NCBI RefSeq assembly: GCF_002924445.1
Contig: NZ_PIGG01000031.1
Coordinates: forward strand, 186,001 to 250,000
DNA: 64,000 nt
Direction of reading: 5' to 3'
Source of the DNA: Minwuia thermotolerans
GTDB lineage: Bacteria > Pseudomonadota > Alphaproteobacteria > Minwuiales > Minwuiaceae
Below the pieces are notes generated by a model that saw nothing but the letters and a program-made list of their open reading frames with translations, was not told the origin of the DNA and did no database searches. A program made the translations under genes and the position numbers. Shown here in pieces: positions 16,291 to 24,434 of this stretch. The first letter of the stretch is position 1. Every line of letters starts with the position of its first letter.

Positions 16291-17139
16291 ATCACCGACG
16301 ACGCCAATCTCGACGACCTGATCGCCGACCTGCGCCGCCAGGACCCGGACCGGCTCTACATCGCCCTGTTCGCGCCGCCGGCCCTGCGCGAGCGGCTGAT
16401 CGGCCTCCATGCCTTCAACCTGGAAGTCGCGGCGACGCGGGAGCGCGTGTCCGAGCCCATGCTGGGCCAGATCCGGCTGCAATGGTGGCGCGACGCGCTG
16501 GACGAGATGCGCCGGGGCGACGAGCCGCGCCGCCATCCGGTGGTTCGATCGCTGGCAGCCTGGATGCCGGCGGCCGGCGAGGCGGCCTTCGATCTCGCCC
16601 TGGAACTCGTCAACGCGCGCGAACGCGATCTGGAGGACGCGCCTTTCGCCACGGTGAAGGACCTCGGCGCCTATGCCGAGGCGACCTCGTCGAACCTGGT
16701 GCGGCTGGGCCTGCTCGCCGCCGGCGTGACGGAGACAGCCGCGCACGATGCGGCGCAGGCCGCGGGCCGCGCCTATGCCCTGGCAGGGCTGCTCCGCGCG
16801 GTTCCGTTTCATGGCGCCCAAGGGCGGATAATGCTGCCGGGCGACCTCCTTGGCCGTCATGGCATTGCCGACGCCCGGCAGTCCATCGGGCGGCGCGATC
16901 CCGGGAAGCTGAAATCGGTGCTGACGGAACTGGCCGAGATGGCGGAGCGCGACCTGATGTCGGCACGGGCCGTTCGCAGCCTCCCGAAAGCGGCGCGGGC
17001 GCCGCTGCTGATCCGCCCCCTTGCCCGGCTCTACCTGAAGCGCCTCCGGCGCGCCCGTTTCGACCTGTCCGAGCCGCGCATCGACCCCGGCAATGCGGCG
17101 AAGATCGCCGCCCTCTGGCGCGCCCGCTTCCTGGCCTGA
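16291..17139 (+). CDS. NDUFAF6-like squalene/phytoene synthase family protein, apparent ATC start
   Basis: The frame runs without an ATG, GTG or TTG from the stop at 16228-16230 to GTG 16447. Yet the conserved N-terminus (DPDRLYIALFAPPALRER, then SEPMLGQIRLQWWRDALDE) starts well before 16447. A GGAGG site at 16281-16285 lies 5 bases before ATC 16291, giving a 282-residue protein, the normal length. The aspartate-rich DxxED motifs of true squalene/phytoene synthases are missing (LLRAVPFHGAQGRIMLPGDLL in place of the second), so it is probably non-catalytic. It matches the alphaproteobacterial homologues of NDUFAF6 (C8orf38), a complex I assembly factor in mitochondria. Role in this organism is inferred. 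Confidence 0.8.
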   Translation: MTDDANLDDLIADLRRQDPDRLYIALFAPPALRERLIGLHAFNLEVAATRERVSEPMLGQIRLQWWRDALDEMRRGDEPRRHPVVRSLAAWMPAAGEAAFDLALELVNARERDLEDAPFATVKDLGAYAEATSSNLVRLGLLAAGVTETAAHDAAQAAGRAYALAGLLRAVPFHGAQGRIMLPGDLLGRHGIADARQSIGRRDPGKLKSVLTELAEMAERDLMSARAVRSLPKAARAPLLIRPLARLYLKRLRRARFDLSEPRIDPGNAAKIAALWRARFLA

Positions 17140-17212
17140 ACCTGGACGACGCTTGCCGCCCGCGCGGGCGGATGCCAAATGCGCCCCGTGGCTTCGAACC
17201 CAGGAGACTTCT

Positions 17213-18202
17213 TTGCATCTCTTCACTTGCCCGGCCTGTGGTGGCCGACTGTTCTTCCGCAACCTGACCTGCGCCTGCGGCGCATCTGTCGTCTTCGACC
17301 CCGAAGCCGGGGGGTTCGCCACAGACGGCGCTGAATGCGCCAACCGGGCGGAGATCGCCTGCAACTGGCTCGCCCGCGATGGCGGCCTCTGCCGCAGCTG
17401 CGCCATGACGGAGGTGGTGCCGGAAACATTCCACGGCGAGAATCGCGGGCACTGGCAGGATGCCGAACTGGCCAAACGCTGGGTGCTGGCCAATCTCGCC
17501 CGCTGGGGCTGGCTGACCGGCGCCGATCCGGGGCCCCGGCCCGTATTCCACATGCTGGCCGAAGCCATGAGCGGCGGCGCGCAAGCGGTTTCCATGGGTC
17601 ACAAATCCGGAATCGTGACCATCAACGTCACCGAGGCCGACGACGTCATGCGCGTGCGGCGGCGGGAGGACTTCGACGAGCCGCTGCGCACCATGATCGG
17701 TCACTTCCGCCACGAACTCGGCCATTTCTTCTTCGAGCGCCTGGCCGTCGACAACGGATTCCCGGAGGGATTCCGCGCGCTGTTCGCCGACGAGCGGATC
17801 GACTACGGCGCCGCCCTGAACGAGTACTACCGTCAGGGCCCCTATCCCGGGTGGGAGGGCCGCCACATCACGGCCTACGCCGCCAGCCACCCGCACGAAG
17901 ACTGGGCGGAGAGCTTCGCGCACCTGCTGCACCTGACAGACATCGTGGACAGTTTCGCGGCCGCCGGGCTGACCGGCGAAGGCCTGCCGACGGCGACTTA
18001 CGACGCCTATGCGGAACAGGATGCGGCGACGCTGCTGGCGTACGGCGCCCGGCTGGGCGTGGCGCTGAACCACGTCAACCGCGCCATGGGGATTTCGGAC
18101 ATCTATCCCTTCGTCCACACGCCGGCGATCGCGGAGAAGCTCCGCTTCGTGCATCGTTGGATGGCGCGCGGCCTCAGCGGCACCGCGTCAGCCGACCGGT
18201 AA
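17213..18202 (+). CDS. Putative zinc-binding metallopeptidase with N-terminal zinc ribbon
   Basis: A 329-residue protein starting at TTG 17213, with AGGAG 6-7 bases upstream. This start yields MHLFTCPACGGRLFF; the ORF continues further upstream without a good site. Cysteine pairs at 6/9, 20/22 and 60/63 form zinc-ribbon knuckles. HELGH at 167-171 in FRHELGHFFFERL is a zincin active site. The third part (EDWAESFAHLLHLTDIVDSF) is conserved in the zinc-binding metallopeptidase family PF10005/DUF2248. Physiological substrates are not known. It stands alone and ends 22 bases before the convergent tRNA gene. Confidence 0.85.
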   Translation: MHLFTCPACGGRLFFRNLTCACGASVVFDPEAGGFATDGAECANRAEIACNWLARDGGLCRSCAMTEVVPETFHGENRGHWQDAELAKRWVLANLARWGWLTGADPGPRPVFHMLAEAMSGGAQAVSMGHKSGIVTINVTEADDVMRVRRREDFDEPLRTMIGHFRHELGHFFFERLAVDNGFPEGFRALFADERIDYGAALNEYYRQGPYPGWEGRHITAYAASHPHEDWAESFAHLLHLTDIVDSFAAAGLTGEGLPTATYDAYAEQDAATLLAYGARLGVALNHVNRAMGISDIYPFVHTPAIAEKLRFVHRWMARGLSGTASADR

Positions 18203-18224
18203 AAGACAAACAGGATCGGAAAAA

Positions 18225-18301
18225 TGGTCGGAGCGGCGGGATTCGAACCCACGACCCCCACACCCCCAGTATGGTGCGCTACCAGGCTGCGCTACGCTCC
18301 G
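18225..18301 (-). tRNA. tRNA-Pro (anticodon GGG)
   Basis: A 77-nt cloverleaf on the minus strand. Acceptor arms CGGAGCG and CGCTCCG pair perfectly, the discriminator is A and the CCA end is encoded. The D arm has GCGC stems around AGCCTGGTA. The anticodon stem CCATA/TGTGG encloses loop CTGGGGG with GGG. The T arm is GTGGG-TTCGAAT-CCCGC. It lies 34 bases downstream of the merR-like gene on the same strand, so it may be processed from the ihfA-merR transcript. A T run follows the 3' end. Confidence 0.97.
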
Positions 18302-18335
18302 ACGCGGGCGAACATAGAGGAGGTTCGCCGGGCTT

Positions 18336-18710
18336 TCAATCGCCTGCTGCAAGGCGCTGCAGATCGGATTTGAGCGTCATCAGTTCGCCGCGCAGTTCGT
18401 CCAGCGCCCGGCGGCGGATCACCGAAAGTTCCTCGGCCGCCGACGCGGTGTTGCCCGCCGGCCGGCCCGAGCCCTGCTCCCGGAACAGCTGCTGCACGCC
18501 CTTGATGGTGTACTTGTCGTCGTAGAGCAACTGGCGGATATGCTGCAGCACCTCGACGTCCTCGGGGCGGTAATAGCGCCGCCCGCCGCCGCGCTTGAGC
18601 GGCCTGATCTGCGGGAATTTCGTCTCCCAGAAGCGCAGCACGTGCTGCTGCACGCCCAGTTCCTCGGCGACTTCGCTGATGGTGCGGAAGGCTTCGGGCG
18701 ATTTGGCCAT
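18336..18710 (-). CDS. MerR-family transcriptional regulator
   Basis: A 124-residue protein starting at ATG 18708-18710 ([10 protein letters not shown]). The N-terminal MerR winged helix is [30 protein letters not shown] (8-37), followed by [21 protein letters not shown] and a C-terminal helical tail. There are no cysteines, so it is not a metal-thiol sensor. It follows ihfA by 20 bases, a pairing usual in proteobacteria. Ligand and targets are unknown. Confidence 0.92.
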   Translation of the reverse strand: MAKSPEAFRTISEVAEELGVQQHVLRFWETKFPQIRPLKRGGGRRYYRPEDVEVLQHIRQLLYDDKYTIKGVQQLFREQGSGRPAGNTASAAEELSVIRRRALDELRGELMTLKSDLQRLAAGD

Positions 18711-18730
18711 GCGATCTGCGCGGACGGCCG

Positions 18731-19048
18731 TCAGCCGCGGGCGGGCCGGCCGAGCAGCCCTTCGTTGATCGCGTCCTTGAGCACGTGGCTGGCGCGGAAC
18801 ACCAGGACGCGCCGCGGATCGATCGGCACCTCCTCGCCCGTCTTCGGATTGCGCCCCACGCGCCCGCCCTTCTGGCGCACCTGGAAGCTGCCGAAAGAGG
18901 ATATCTTGACGGTATCGCCCTCCGAGAGGGAGTCGGAGACCTCCTGCAGGATGGACTCGACCAGTTCCGCGGATTCGTTCCGCGACAGGCCGACCTGCTG
19001 GTAGACTGCTTCCGCGAGCTGAGCTCGCGTGACCGTCGAGCCACTCAT
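18731..19048 (-). CDS. ihfA: Integration host factor subunit alpha
   Basis: A 105-residue HU/IHF-fold DNA-bending protein. It shows the dimerisation helices ([20 protein letters not shown]), [25 protein letters not shown] with the Asn-Pro tip that intercalates into DNA, and [12 protein letters not shown]. The partner IHF-beta is not in the window. It has its own promoter candidate at 19096-19124, separate from the fabH-plsX transcript, and an AGGGGGG ribosome-binding site. Confidence 0.96.
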   Translation of the reverse strand: MSGSTVTRAQLAEAVYQQVGLSRNESAELVESILQEVSDSLSEGDTVKISSFGSFQVRQKGGRVGRNPKTGEEVPIDPRRVLVFRASHVLKDAINEGLLGRPARG

Positions 19049-19095
19049 CTGAAAACCCCCCTGACACGCTTTGCCGCGTGGATGCCTTTCGACCC

Positions 19096-19124
19096 ATTAC
19101 GCGGGAAAACAACGGGGATGTCAA
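19096..19124 (-). promoter_or_regulatory. ihfA: Sigma-70-type promoter for ihfA
   Basis: On the minus strand, a perfect TTGACA (19119-19124) is followed after 17 bases by CGTAAT (19096-19101). The predicted leader to the ihfA start is about 40 nt. Confidence 0.6.
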
Positions 19125-19161
19125 AGCGTTGCGTGTAATTCGCCGACGCGGGGCGAAGCGG

Positions 19162-20133
19162 CTACCAGCGTACCAGCGCCGAGCCCCAGGTGAAGCCGCC
19201 GCCCATCGCCTCCAGCAACAGCAGGTCGCCGGGTTTGACCCGGCCGTCGGCAATGGCCGCCGCCAGCGCCAGGGGCACGGAGGCGGCTGAGGTATTGCCG
19301 TGCTGGTCGACGGTCACCACCACCTTGGCGGGATCGAGCCCGAACTTGCGGGCGGTGCCGTCGAGAATGCGCTTGTTGGCCTGATGCGGGATGATCCAGT
19401 CGATGTCGCCCGCCTGCAGCCCGGTGGCGTCCAGCGCCTCCTGGATCACGGCCGAGAGGTTGGTGACGGCATGCTTGAAGACCTCCCGCCCGGACATGCG
19501 CAGATGGCCCACGGTCTGGGTCGAGGACGGGCCCCCGTCGACATAGAGCAGGTCGTGATGACGGCCGTCGGAATGGATGTGCGTGGTCAGAACGCCGGGG
19601 CTGTCGTTCCCCCCCTCGCTCTCCTGCGCCTCCAGCACCACCGCGCCGGCGCCGTCGCCGAACAGCACGCAGGTCGTGCGGTCCTCCCAGTCGAGAATGC
19701 GCGAGAAGGTCTCGGAGCCGATCAGCAGACAGCGCCGGAACTGGCCCGCCTTGAGGAAATTGTCGGCGGTGGCGAGGCCGTAGATGAAACCCGAGCAGAC
19801 GGCCTGGATGTCGAAGGCCGCGCCCTGGCGGACGCCGAGCCGCGCCTGTACCTGTGCCGCCGTCGCAGGGAAGGTGTTGTCGGGCGTCGCCGTGGCGACG
19901 ATGATCAGGTCGATATCCTCGGGCCCCACGCCGGCGGCGGTCATCGCCTTGAGCCCGGCGGCCACGGCCAGGTCGCCGGTGGTTTCCCCGTCGGCGGCGA
20001 TATGACGGGTCCGGATGCCCGTCCGGGCGACGATCCACTCGTCGGAGGTGTCGACCCGTTCGGCCAGTTCCGCGTTGGTCACGACGCGCTCCGGCAGATG
20101 GCCGGCGCAGCCGGTGACGACAGTTCGAATCAT
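19162..20133 (-). CDS. fabH: 3-oxoacyl-[ACP] synthase III (KASIII)
   Basis: A 323-residue condensing enzyme that starts fatty acid synthesis by joining acetyl-CoA with malonyl-ACP. The catalytic triad is visible: Cys113 in [10 protein letters not shown], His in [11 protein letters not shown] and Asn in [24 protein letters not shown] and [12 protein letters not shown] are family signatures. It overlaps plsX by 4 bases in the rpmF-plsX-fabH order that links ribosomal protein, phospholipid and fatty acid genes in many bacteria. Confidence 0.97.
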   Translation of the reverse strand: MIRTVVTGCAGHLPERVVTNAELAERVDTSDEWIVARTGIRTRHIAADGETTGDLAVAAGLKAMTAAGVGPEDIDLIIVATATPDNTFPATAAQVQARLGVRQGAAFDIQAVCSGFIYGLATADNFLKAGQFRRCLLIGSETFSRILDWEDRTTCVLFGDGAGAVVLEAQESEGGNDSPGVLTTHIHSDGRHHDLLYVDGGPSSTQTVGHLRMSGREVFKHAVTNLSAVIQEALDATGLQAGDIDWIIPHQANKRILDGTARKFGLDPAKVVVTVDQHGNTSAASVPLALAAAIADGRVKPGDLLLLEAMGGGFTWGSALVRW

Positions 20134-21179
20134 GCATTCCCCGCGTTCGGTTGCGGATCTTCAGCCTTGAACCCCGCCTGCTCGAAGTCTCGGGTGATTC
20201 GGCCGACCATGCCATCCCGAACCATGTCGGCCGCCAGCCGGACCGCCGAGGTGAAGCCTGTGGCGTTGGCGCCGCCATGGCTTTTCACGACGACCCCATT
20301 GAGCCCCAGGAAGACCCCGCCGTTGTAGCCATTGGGGTCGAGACGCTCGCGCAGGCGCCTGAAGGCGCCGCGGGCGACGAAGGCGCCCAGGCGACCGGCC
20401 CAGGAGGCCGTCATCGCCTGGCGGAGCGTGTAGGCCACCATGCGCGCCGCGCCTTCATGGCTTTTCAGGGCTACATTGCCACTGAAGCCGTCGGTGACAA
20501 CCACGTCGACCACGCCGCGGGTGATGTCGGTGCCTTCGACGAAGCCGTGATAGCGGAAGCCGGGATTGTCCATCGCCCGCAGGCGTTCGGCGGCGCCGCG
20601 CACCACCTCGTCGCCCTTCAACTCCTCCTCGCCCATGTTAAGCAGGCCGACCGACGGAGTCTCCCGGCCCAGCACGGCGCGGCAGAAGTCGGCGCCCAGC
20701 AGGGCGAACTGCACCAGATTCGTCTCGTCGCAGACCGCGTTCGCGCCCAGATCCAGCATCACGCTTTCGCCCCGCATCGTCGGCATGAAGCCGGCGATCG
20801 CGGGCCGGTCGATGCCGGCGATCGGCCTGAGCGAGAACAGCGACATGGCCATCAGCGCGCCGGTGTTGCCGCCGGAGACGACGCCCTGCGCCTCGCCGTC
20901 GCGCACCGCGTCGATGGCCAGCCGCATGGACGATTTCTTGCCCCGGCGCAGCGCCTGGCTCGGCTTGTCGTCGGACGCTATCACCTGATCGGTATGGCGG
21001 ACCTCGACATAGTCCTTCATGCCATCGTCCATGTAACGGCCGATGGCGTTCCGGTCGCCGAAGAGGATGAACCTGATATCGGGGATCTGCAGCCGGGCGG
21101 AGCGGAGCGCCTCAACCACCACCCTCGGCGCGTGGTCGCCGCCCATCGCATCGAGCGATATGACGATTGAGCGATCCAT
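20130..21179 (-). CDS. plsX: Phosphate acyltransferase PlsX
   Basis: A 349-residue enzyme making acyl-phosphate from acyl-ACP for glycerophospholipid synthesis. It shows [18 protein letters not shown] at the start, [35 protein letters not shown] and a C-terminal [23 protein letters not shown] 21177-21179 (MDRSIVIS) has GGGGA about 9 bases upstream and was chosen over a TTG 18 bases earlier. It lies 26 bases after rpmF. Confidence 0.96.
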   Translation of the reverse strand: MDRSIVISLDAMGGDHAPRVVVEALRSARLQIPDIRFILFGDRNAIGRYMDDGMKDYVEVRHTDQVIASDDKPSQALRRGKKSSMRLAIDAVRDGEAQGVVSGGNTGALMAMSLFSLRPIAGIDRPAIAGFMPTMRGESVMLDLGANAVCDETNLVQFALLGADFCRAVLGRETPSVGLLNMGEEELKGDEVVRGAAERLRAMDNPGFRYHGFVEGTDITRGVVDVVVTDGFSGNVALKSHEGAARMVAYTLRQAMTASWAGRLGAFVARGAFRRLRERLDPNGYNGGVFLGLNGVVVKSHGGANATGFTSAVRLAADMVRDGMVGRITRDFEQAGFKAEDPQPNAGNA

Positions 21180-21205
21180 CCACTGTCCCCGCGGCAACGC
21201 CGCTA

Positions 21206-21391
21206 TCAGGCGATGTCGCCGCCTTCGGTGACTTCGCGTTCACGGTAGTGGCCGCAGGCGGGGCACAGGTGATGCGGGCGCTTGATCTCGCCGCAGTTCG
21301 GGCATTCGTGCGTCTTTGCCGCCGACAGCTTGTCGTGCGACCGGCGCATCCCCCTGCGGGAGGGTGAAATCTTGCTCTTGGGTACAGCCAT
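21206..21391 (-). CDS. rpmF: 50S ribosomal protein L32
   Basis: A 61-residue protein beginning [20 protein letters not shown]. It has a complete zinc ribbon (Cys30, Cys33, Cys43, Cys46), so it is the zinc-containing form. Family length is about 60. It lies 24 bases downstream of the DUF177 gene, the usual yceD-rpmF arrangement. Confidence 0.97.
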   Translation of the reverse strand: MAVPKSKISPSRRGMRRSHDKLSAAKTHECPNCGEIKRPHHLCPACGHYREREVTEGGDIA

Positions 21392-21415
21392 GTTTCTCGT
21401 TCCCCAACCAGTCCG

Positions 21416-21970
21416 TCAGTTGCCGGAGCCGTTGTCGTCCTTGTCATTCTTCAGTTTCGCCAGGACCTCGAAGGGCCGCTGACGCCCCTCCGGCACATCG
21501 TCGCCGACGCCTTCGGGCAGCTCTGCATCCGGCCGGCGAGGATAAGGATCCAGACCCAGCGCGAGATGTTCCGTCATGGCCGCGCCGACATCGATCTTGC
21601 CATCCACCATGTGTTCTGGCGGATCGTCCTCATCGGTGATGTCGATGACTATCGGGTCAGCGGACGCGGCGGTAGAGGGCGTGTAATGCAAGCTGACACG
21701 CTCGTCAACATCGCAGCTTACCGGCTCCAGGGTCACGACGCAGGCCTGGGTCACGCGGCCCTTCAGCCGGAAATCGACGAAGGCGCCCCCGTCGGCCGGC
21801 CAGACATGCCCGTCCGCCACCACTTCCTCCACGGAAATGACATCGAACGCGTCGGCGACACGTTCGCGTTCGGCCGCGTCGAATTCGATGTGGAAGTCCT
21901 CGCCCTCCGGTCCCAGGCTGTCCACCTTCAGCAGGCGGGAGACCGGCGGCGGGCCGGGCGCATCAGACAT
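21416..21970 (-). CDS. yceD: DUF177 family protein (YceD), large-subunit accumulation protein
   Basis: A 184-residue protein beginning MSDAPGPPPVSRLLKVDSL. The core VDFRLKGRVTQACVVTLEPVSCDVDERVSLHY and DGKIDVGAAMTEHLALGLDPYPRRP are typical of DUF177. The family is tied to 23S rRNA or 50S accumulation and almost always precedes rpmF, as here. Its start lies within the end of the upstream chaperone gene (8-base overlap). Confidence 0.9.
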   Translation of the reverse strand: MSDAPGPPPVSRLLKVDSLGPEGEDFHIEFDAAERERVADAFDVISVEEVVADGHVWPADGGAFVDFRLKGRVTQACVVTLEPVSCDVDERVSLHYTPSTAASADPIVIDITDEDDPPEHMVDGKIDVGAAMTEHLALGLDPYPRRPDAELPEGVGDDVPEGRQRPFEVLAKLKNDKDDNGSGN

Positions 21971-22517
21971 GTTCCTTCTCCCGTTCCGGTTCGCCGAAGA
22001 CGAAGCGCCCGGCGACGATGTCCGCGTCCGCAGCGGCTGCCAGCCGCGCCTCGGCGCCGCGGACATAGGCCGCCATCGCCGGCAGCGTTTCCGGCCGCAC
22101 GTTCCGCGCACGGTAGAGATTGCGGTGCAGGGCATCTTCCAGCGCGCGCCCCTCGCCTTCATCCATGGCGGTGTCGTAGGCGATGACGCGGCCGTAATAG
22201 GCGTTGGACATCTTCTTGACCCGATGGCCGATCCCGATGTCGCCGACGCCGGCAAGGCGCAGGCCCTGGTCGATGTCCTTGATGAAAACGTCGAAAAGAT
22301 GCTGCTGGGCGCGCCGGCCGTCGCGGGACAGCGTCCGCAGCCGACGCATGATCAGGTGAAGATGCAGGACCAGCAGATCAAAGCGGCCATCGAAGCTGTC
22401 CTCGACCTCCAGCGCCTCGTAGAAGGCCGGCAGACGCGCGTGTTCGCCGGCCACGCCATACATGGCGTAGCCTGCCTCCTTGAGTGGATCGGACCGGAAC
22501 AGGCCGAAGAGCGCCAT
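21963..22517 (-). CDS. Ubiquinol-cytochrome c chaperone family protein (CBP3-like)
   Basis: A 184-residue protein with start ATG 22515-22517 (MALFGLFRSDPLKEAG); a TTG 21 bases earlier has a better-placed G-rich site and cannot be excluded. The core ARLPAFYEALEVEDSFDGRFD, RRAQQHLFDVFIKDID and GDIGIGHRVKKMSNAYYGRV matches the Ubiq_cyt_C_chap family, homologues of mitochondrial CBP3/UQCC1, which help assemble cytochrome bc1. This pairing with DUF177 is common in alphaproteobacteria. Confidence 0.88.
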   Translation of the reverse strand: MALFGLFRSDPLKEAGYAMYGVAGEHARLPAFYEALEVEDSFDGRFDLLVLHLHLIMRRLRTLSRDGRRAQQHLFDVFIKDIDQGLRLAGVGDIGIGHRVKKMSNAYYGRVIAYDTAMDEGEGRALEDALHRNLYRARNVRPETLPAMAAYVRGAEARLAAAADADIVAGRFVFGEPEREKEHV

Positions 22518-22632
22518 CGATGCCGTACCTGTTGACAATGCCTGCCCCGAAGGGCAATCGAAGGCTCACAGCTAGGCGTCGCGGCCCGCCCAGTCAATGG
22601 TCGCCATTCCGCGTATTCTGGAACGGAGACAG

Positions 22633-23073
22633 ATGAACCGCGCTATCCTCACCGTCTGCGCCGCCGCGGCCCTGGTCCTGGCGATCGCCGCCTGCACGCC
22701 GGACCGCATCACCCGGGGCCACCACCTCGACCAGCAGGACATCGACAGGGTCCAGGTCGGCGTCACGACCCAGCAGCAGGTCACCGACATCCTGGGCAGC
22801 CCCTCCAGCGTTGCGACCTTCCAGCAGCATTCGGACACCTGGTACTACATCTCGAAACAGTCCGAGCGCTATACGGAGCTGGATGAGGAAACCGTCGCCC
22901 AGCAGGTCGTCGCCATCGATTTCGACGAGACCGGCCGCGTCGCCAACCTGCGCCAGTACGACATGGGCGACGCGCAGCAGGTCGCCTACGTGAAGCGCGA
23001 GACGCCGACCCAGGGGGCCAAGCTCGGCTTCTTCGAACAGCTTCTCGGCAACCTGATCCCCGGCCAGCAATAG
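22633..23073 (+). CDS. bamE: Outer membrane assembly lipoprotein BamE (SmpA/OmlA family)
   Basis: A 146-residue lipoprotein starting at ATG 22633 behind GGAG. The signal peptide MNRAILTVCAAAALVLAIAAC ends in a lipobox with Cys21. The mature part has GVTTQQQVTDILGSPSSVATF and DTWYYISKQSER, the SmpA/OmlA fold that binds BamD in the beta-barrel assembly complex. It is a single-gene unit divergent from cbp3. Confidence 0.9.
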   Translation: MNRAILTVCAAAALVLAIAACTPDRITRGHHLDQQDIDRVQVGVTTQQQVTDILGSPSSVATFQQHSDTWYYISKQSERYTELDEETVAQQVVAIDFDETGRVANLRQYDMGDAQQVAYVKRETPTQGAKLGFFEQLLGNLIPGQQ

Positions 23074-23100
23074 CCGCCGCGCGACGCGACGGTGGGCATC

Positions 23101-23478
23101 TCAGTCGACCGCGATCAGCGCCGCGGCGACCCGGCGGTCTTCCGCCATCAGCACGTTGTAGGTGCGGCATGCCGCGCCCGTGTCCATGACGTCCACGGCG
23201 ATGCCATGGTCCTTCAGGTGCCGGCGCACTGTCGCGGGTACGAAGGCCATGGAGGCGCCGGCGCCGAGCAGCATGATCTCCACCTCGCCGGCGCGCTCGA
23301 TCATCGGACCGAGACTTTCCGGCGACAACTCGTCCATGGTGCCGACCGGCCAGGACAGCACTTCCCTGGGAAAGACCAGCAGCGATCCCTCCAGGCGCCG
23401 TCCCGACACGCGGAACCCCCGGTCCCCATAGGCCTCCAGAACCTGCCTGTCGGCCGGCACCTTTGGCGTCAGGTCCAT
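23101..23478 (-). CDS. Mth938-like/NDUFAF3-like protein (DUF498)
   Basis: A 125-residue protein of the Mth938/DUF498 fold. It has GSLLVFPREVLSWPV, EIMLLGAGASMAFVPATVRRHLKDHGIAVDVMDTGAACRTYNVL, which is the family core. Human NDUFAF3 (C3orf60) is a homologue needed for complex I assembly. The gene overlaps secF by one base (TGATG). The secD-secF-DUF498 order is common in alphaproteobacteria, but the role of the bacterial protein is not established. Confidence 0.88.
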   Translation of the reverse strand: MDLTPKVPADRQVLEAYGDRGFRVSGRRLEGSLLVFPREVLSWPVGTMDELSPESLGPMIERAGEVEIMLLGAGASMAFVPATVRRHLKDHGIAVDVMDTGAACRTYNVLMAEDRRVAAALIAVD

Positions 23479-24422
23479 CAGGTGGTCTCCGCGGCCTCTT
23501 CTTCGGCATCATCCTCGCGCTGATTGCGCTGCAGGCCCAGCGCCGGCAGCATCGGCGCGGCGATGAAGATGGAGGAATAGGTGCCGATCACGATGCCCCA
23601 GATCAGGGCCGCCGAGAACCCGCGGATGACCTCGCCGCCGAAGAAGAACAGCGCGCCAAGCGCGAGCAGCGTCGTCACGCCGGTCACCACCGTGCGGGAC
23701 AGGGTGTCGTTGATCGACCGGTCGAGCAGGTCTCCGAGCGGCATCTGCTTGAACTTGCGCAGGTTCTCACGGACACGGTCATAGACGACGACCGTGTCGT
23801 TGATCGAGTAGCCGACAATGGTGAGGATCGCCGCAACGGAAGCCAGGTTGAACTCTGTCCGGGTGATCGCGAAGAACCCGATGGTCAGGATCACGTCATG
23901 GACCAGCGCCGCCACGGCGCCCAGGGAGAACTGCCACTCGAAGCGGAGCCAGATGTAGAACAGCATGGCGACCACCGCCGTCAGCACGGCAAGCACGGCG
24001 GCCTCCACCAGTTCGCCGGAAACCTTCGGTCCGACGAACTCGACGCGGCGATAGCTGATGCCGGGATTGGTCGGCTCGAGCGCCGCCTTGACCGTGTCGA
24101 TCGCCGCCTCCTGCGCCTCGGCCTCCCCGGGCTGCCGTTCAACGCGGATCAGGACGTCATTGGCGGCGCCGAACTCCTGCAGCGCCACTTCGCCGAGACC
24201 CAGCCCGCCCAGCGTGTCGCGCATCTCGGCCAGGTCGGCCGGGCCCTGGGTGGCCACCTCGATCAGGATGCCGCCCTCGAAGTCGATGCCCCGGTTGAGC
24301 CCGACGCCGAAGAACAGGCCGGCGGAGGCCAGCGCCAGAATCGACGACAGCGCGAACGCGGCGATGCGGAACTTCATGAAGGAGATGGCGGTCTTCTCGG
24401 GGACCATTCTCAGACGGAACAT
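23478..24422 (-). CDS. secF: Protein translocase subunit SecF
   Basis: A 314-residue membrane protein that, with SecD, uses proton motive force to help pull exported proteins through SecYEG. It has an N-terminal membrane helix, the periplasmic domain beginning GIDFEGGILIEV, and a block of five membrane segments with VHDVILTIGFF, VGYSINDTVVVYDRVREN and TLSRTVVTGVTTLLALGALFFFG, the RND-like SecF signature. The start MFRLRMVPEKTAISFM is normal. It lies 12 bases after secD. Confidence 0.97.
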   Translation of the reverse strand: MFRLRMVPEKTAISFMKFRIAAFALSSILALASAGLFFGVGLNRGIDFEGGILIEVATQGPADLAEMRDTLGGLGLGEVALQEFGAANDVLIRVERQPGEAEAQEAAIDTVKAALEPTNPGISYRRVEFVGPKVSGELVEAAVLAVLTAVVAMLFYIWLRFEWQFSLGAVAALVHDVILTIGFFAITRTEFNLASVAAILTIVGYSINDTVVVYDRVRENLRKFKQMPLGDLLDRSINDTLSRTVVTGVTTLLALGALFFFGGEVIRGFSAALIWGIVIGTYSSIFIAAPMLPALGLQRNQREDDAEEEAAETT

Positions 24423-24434
24423 GCGGCAATCCCC

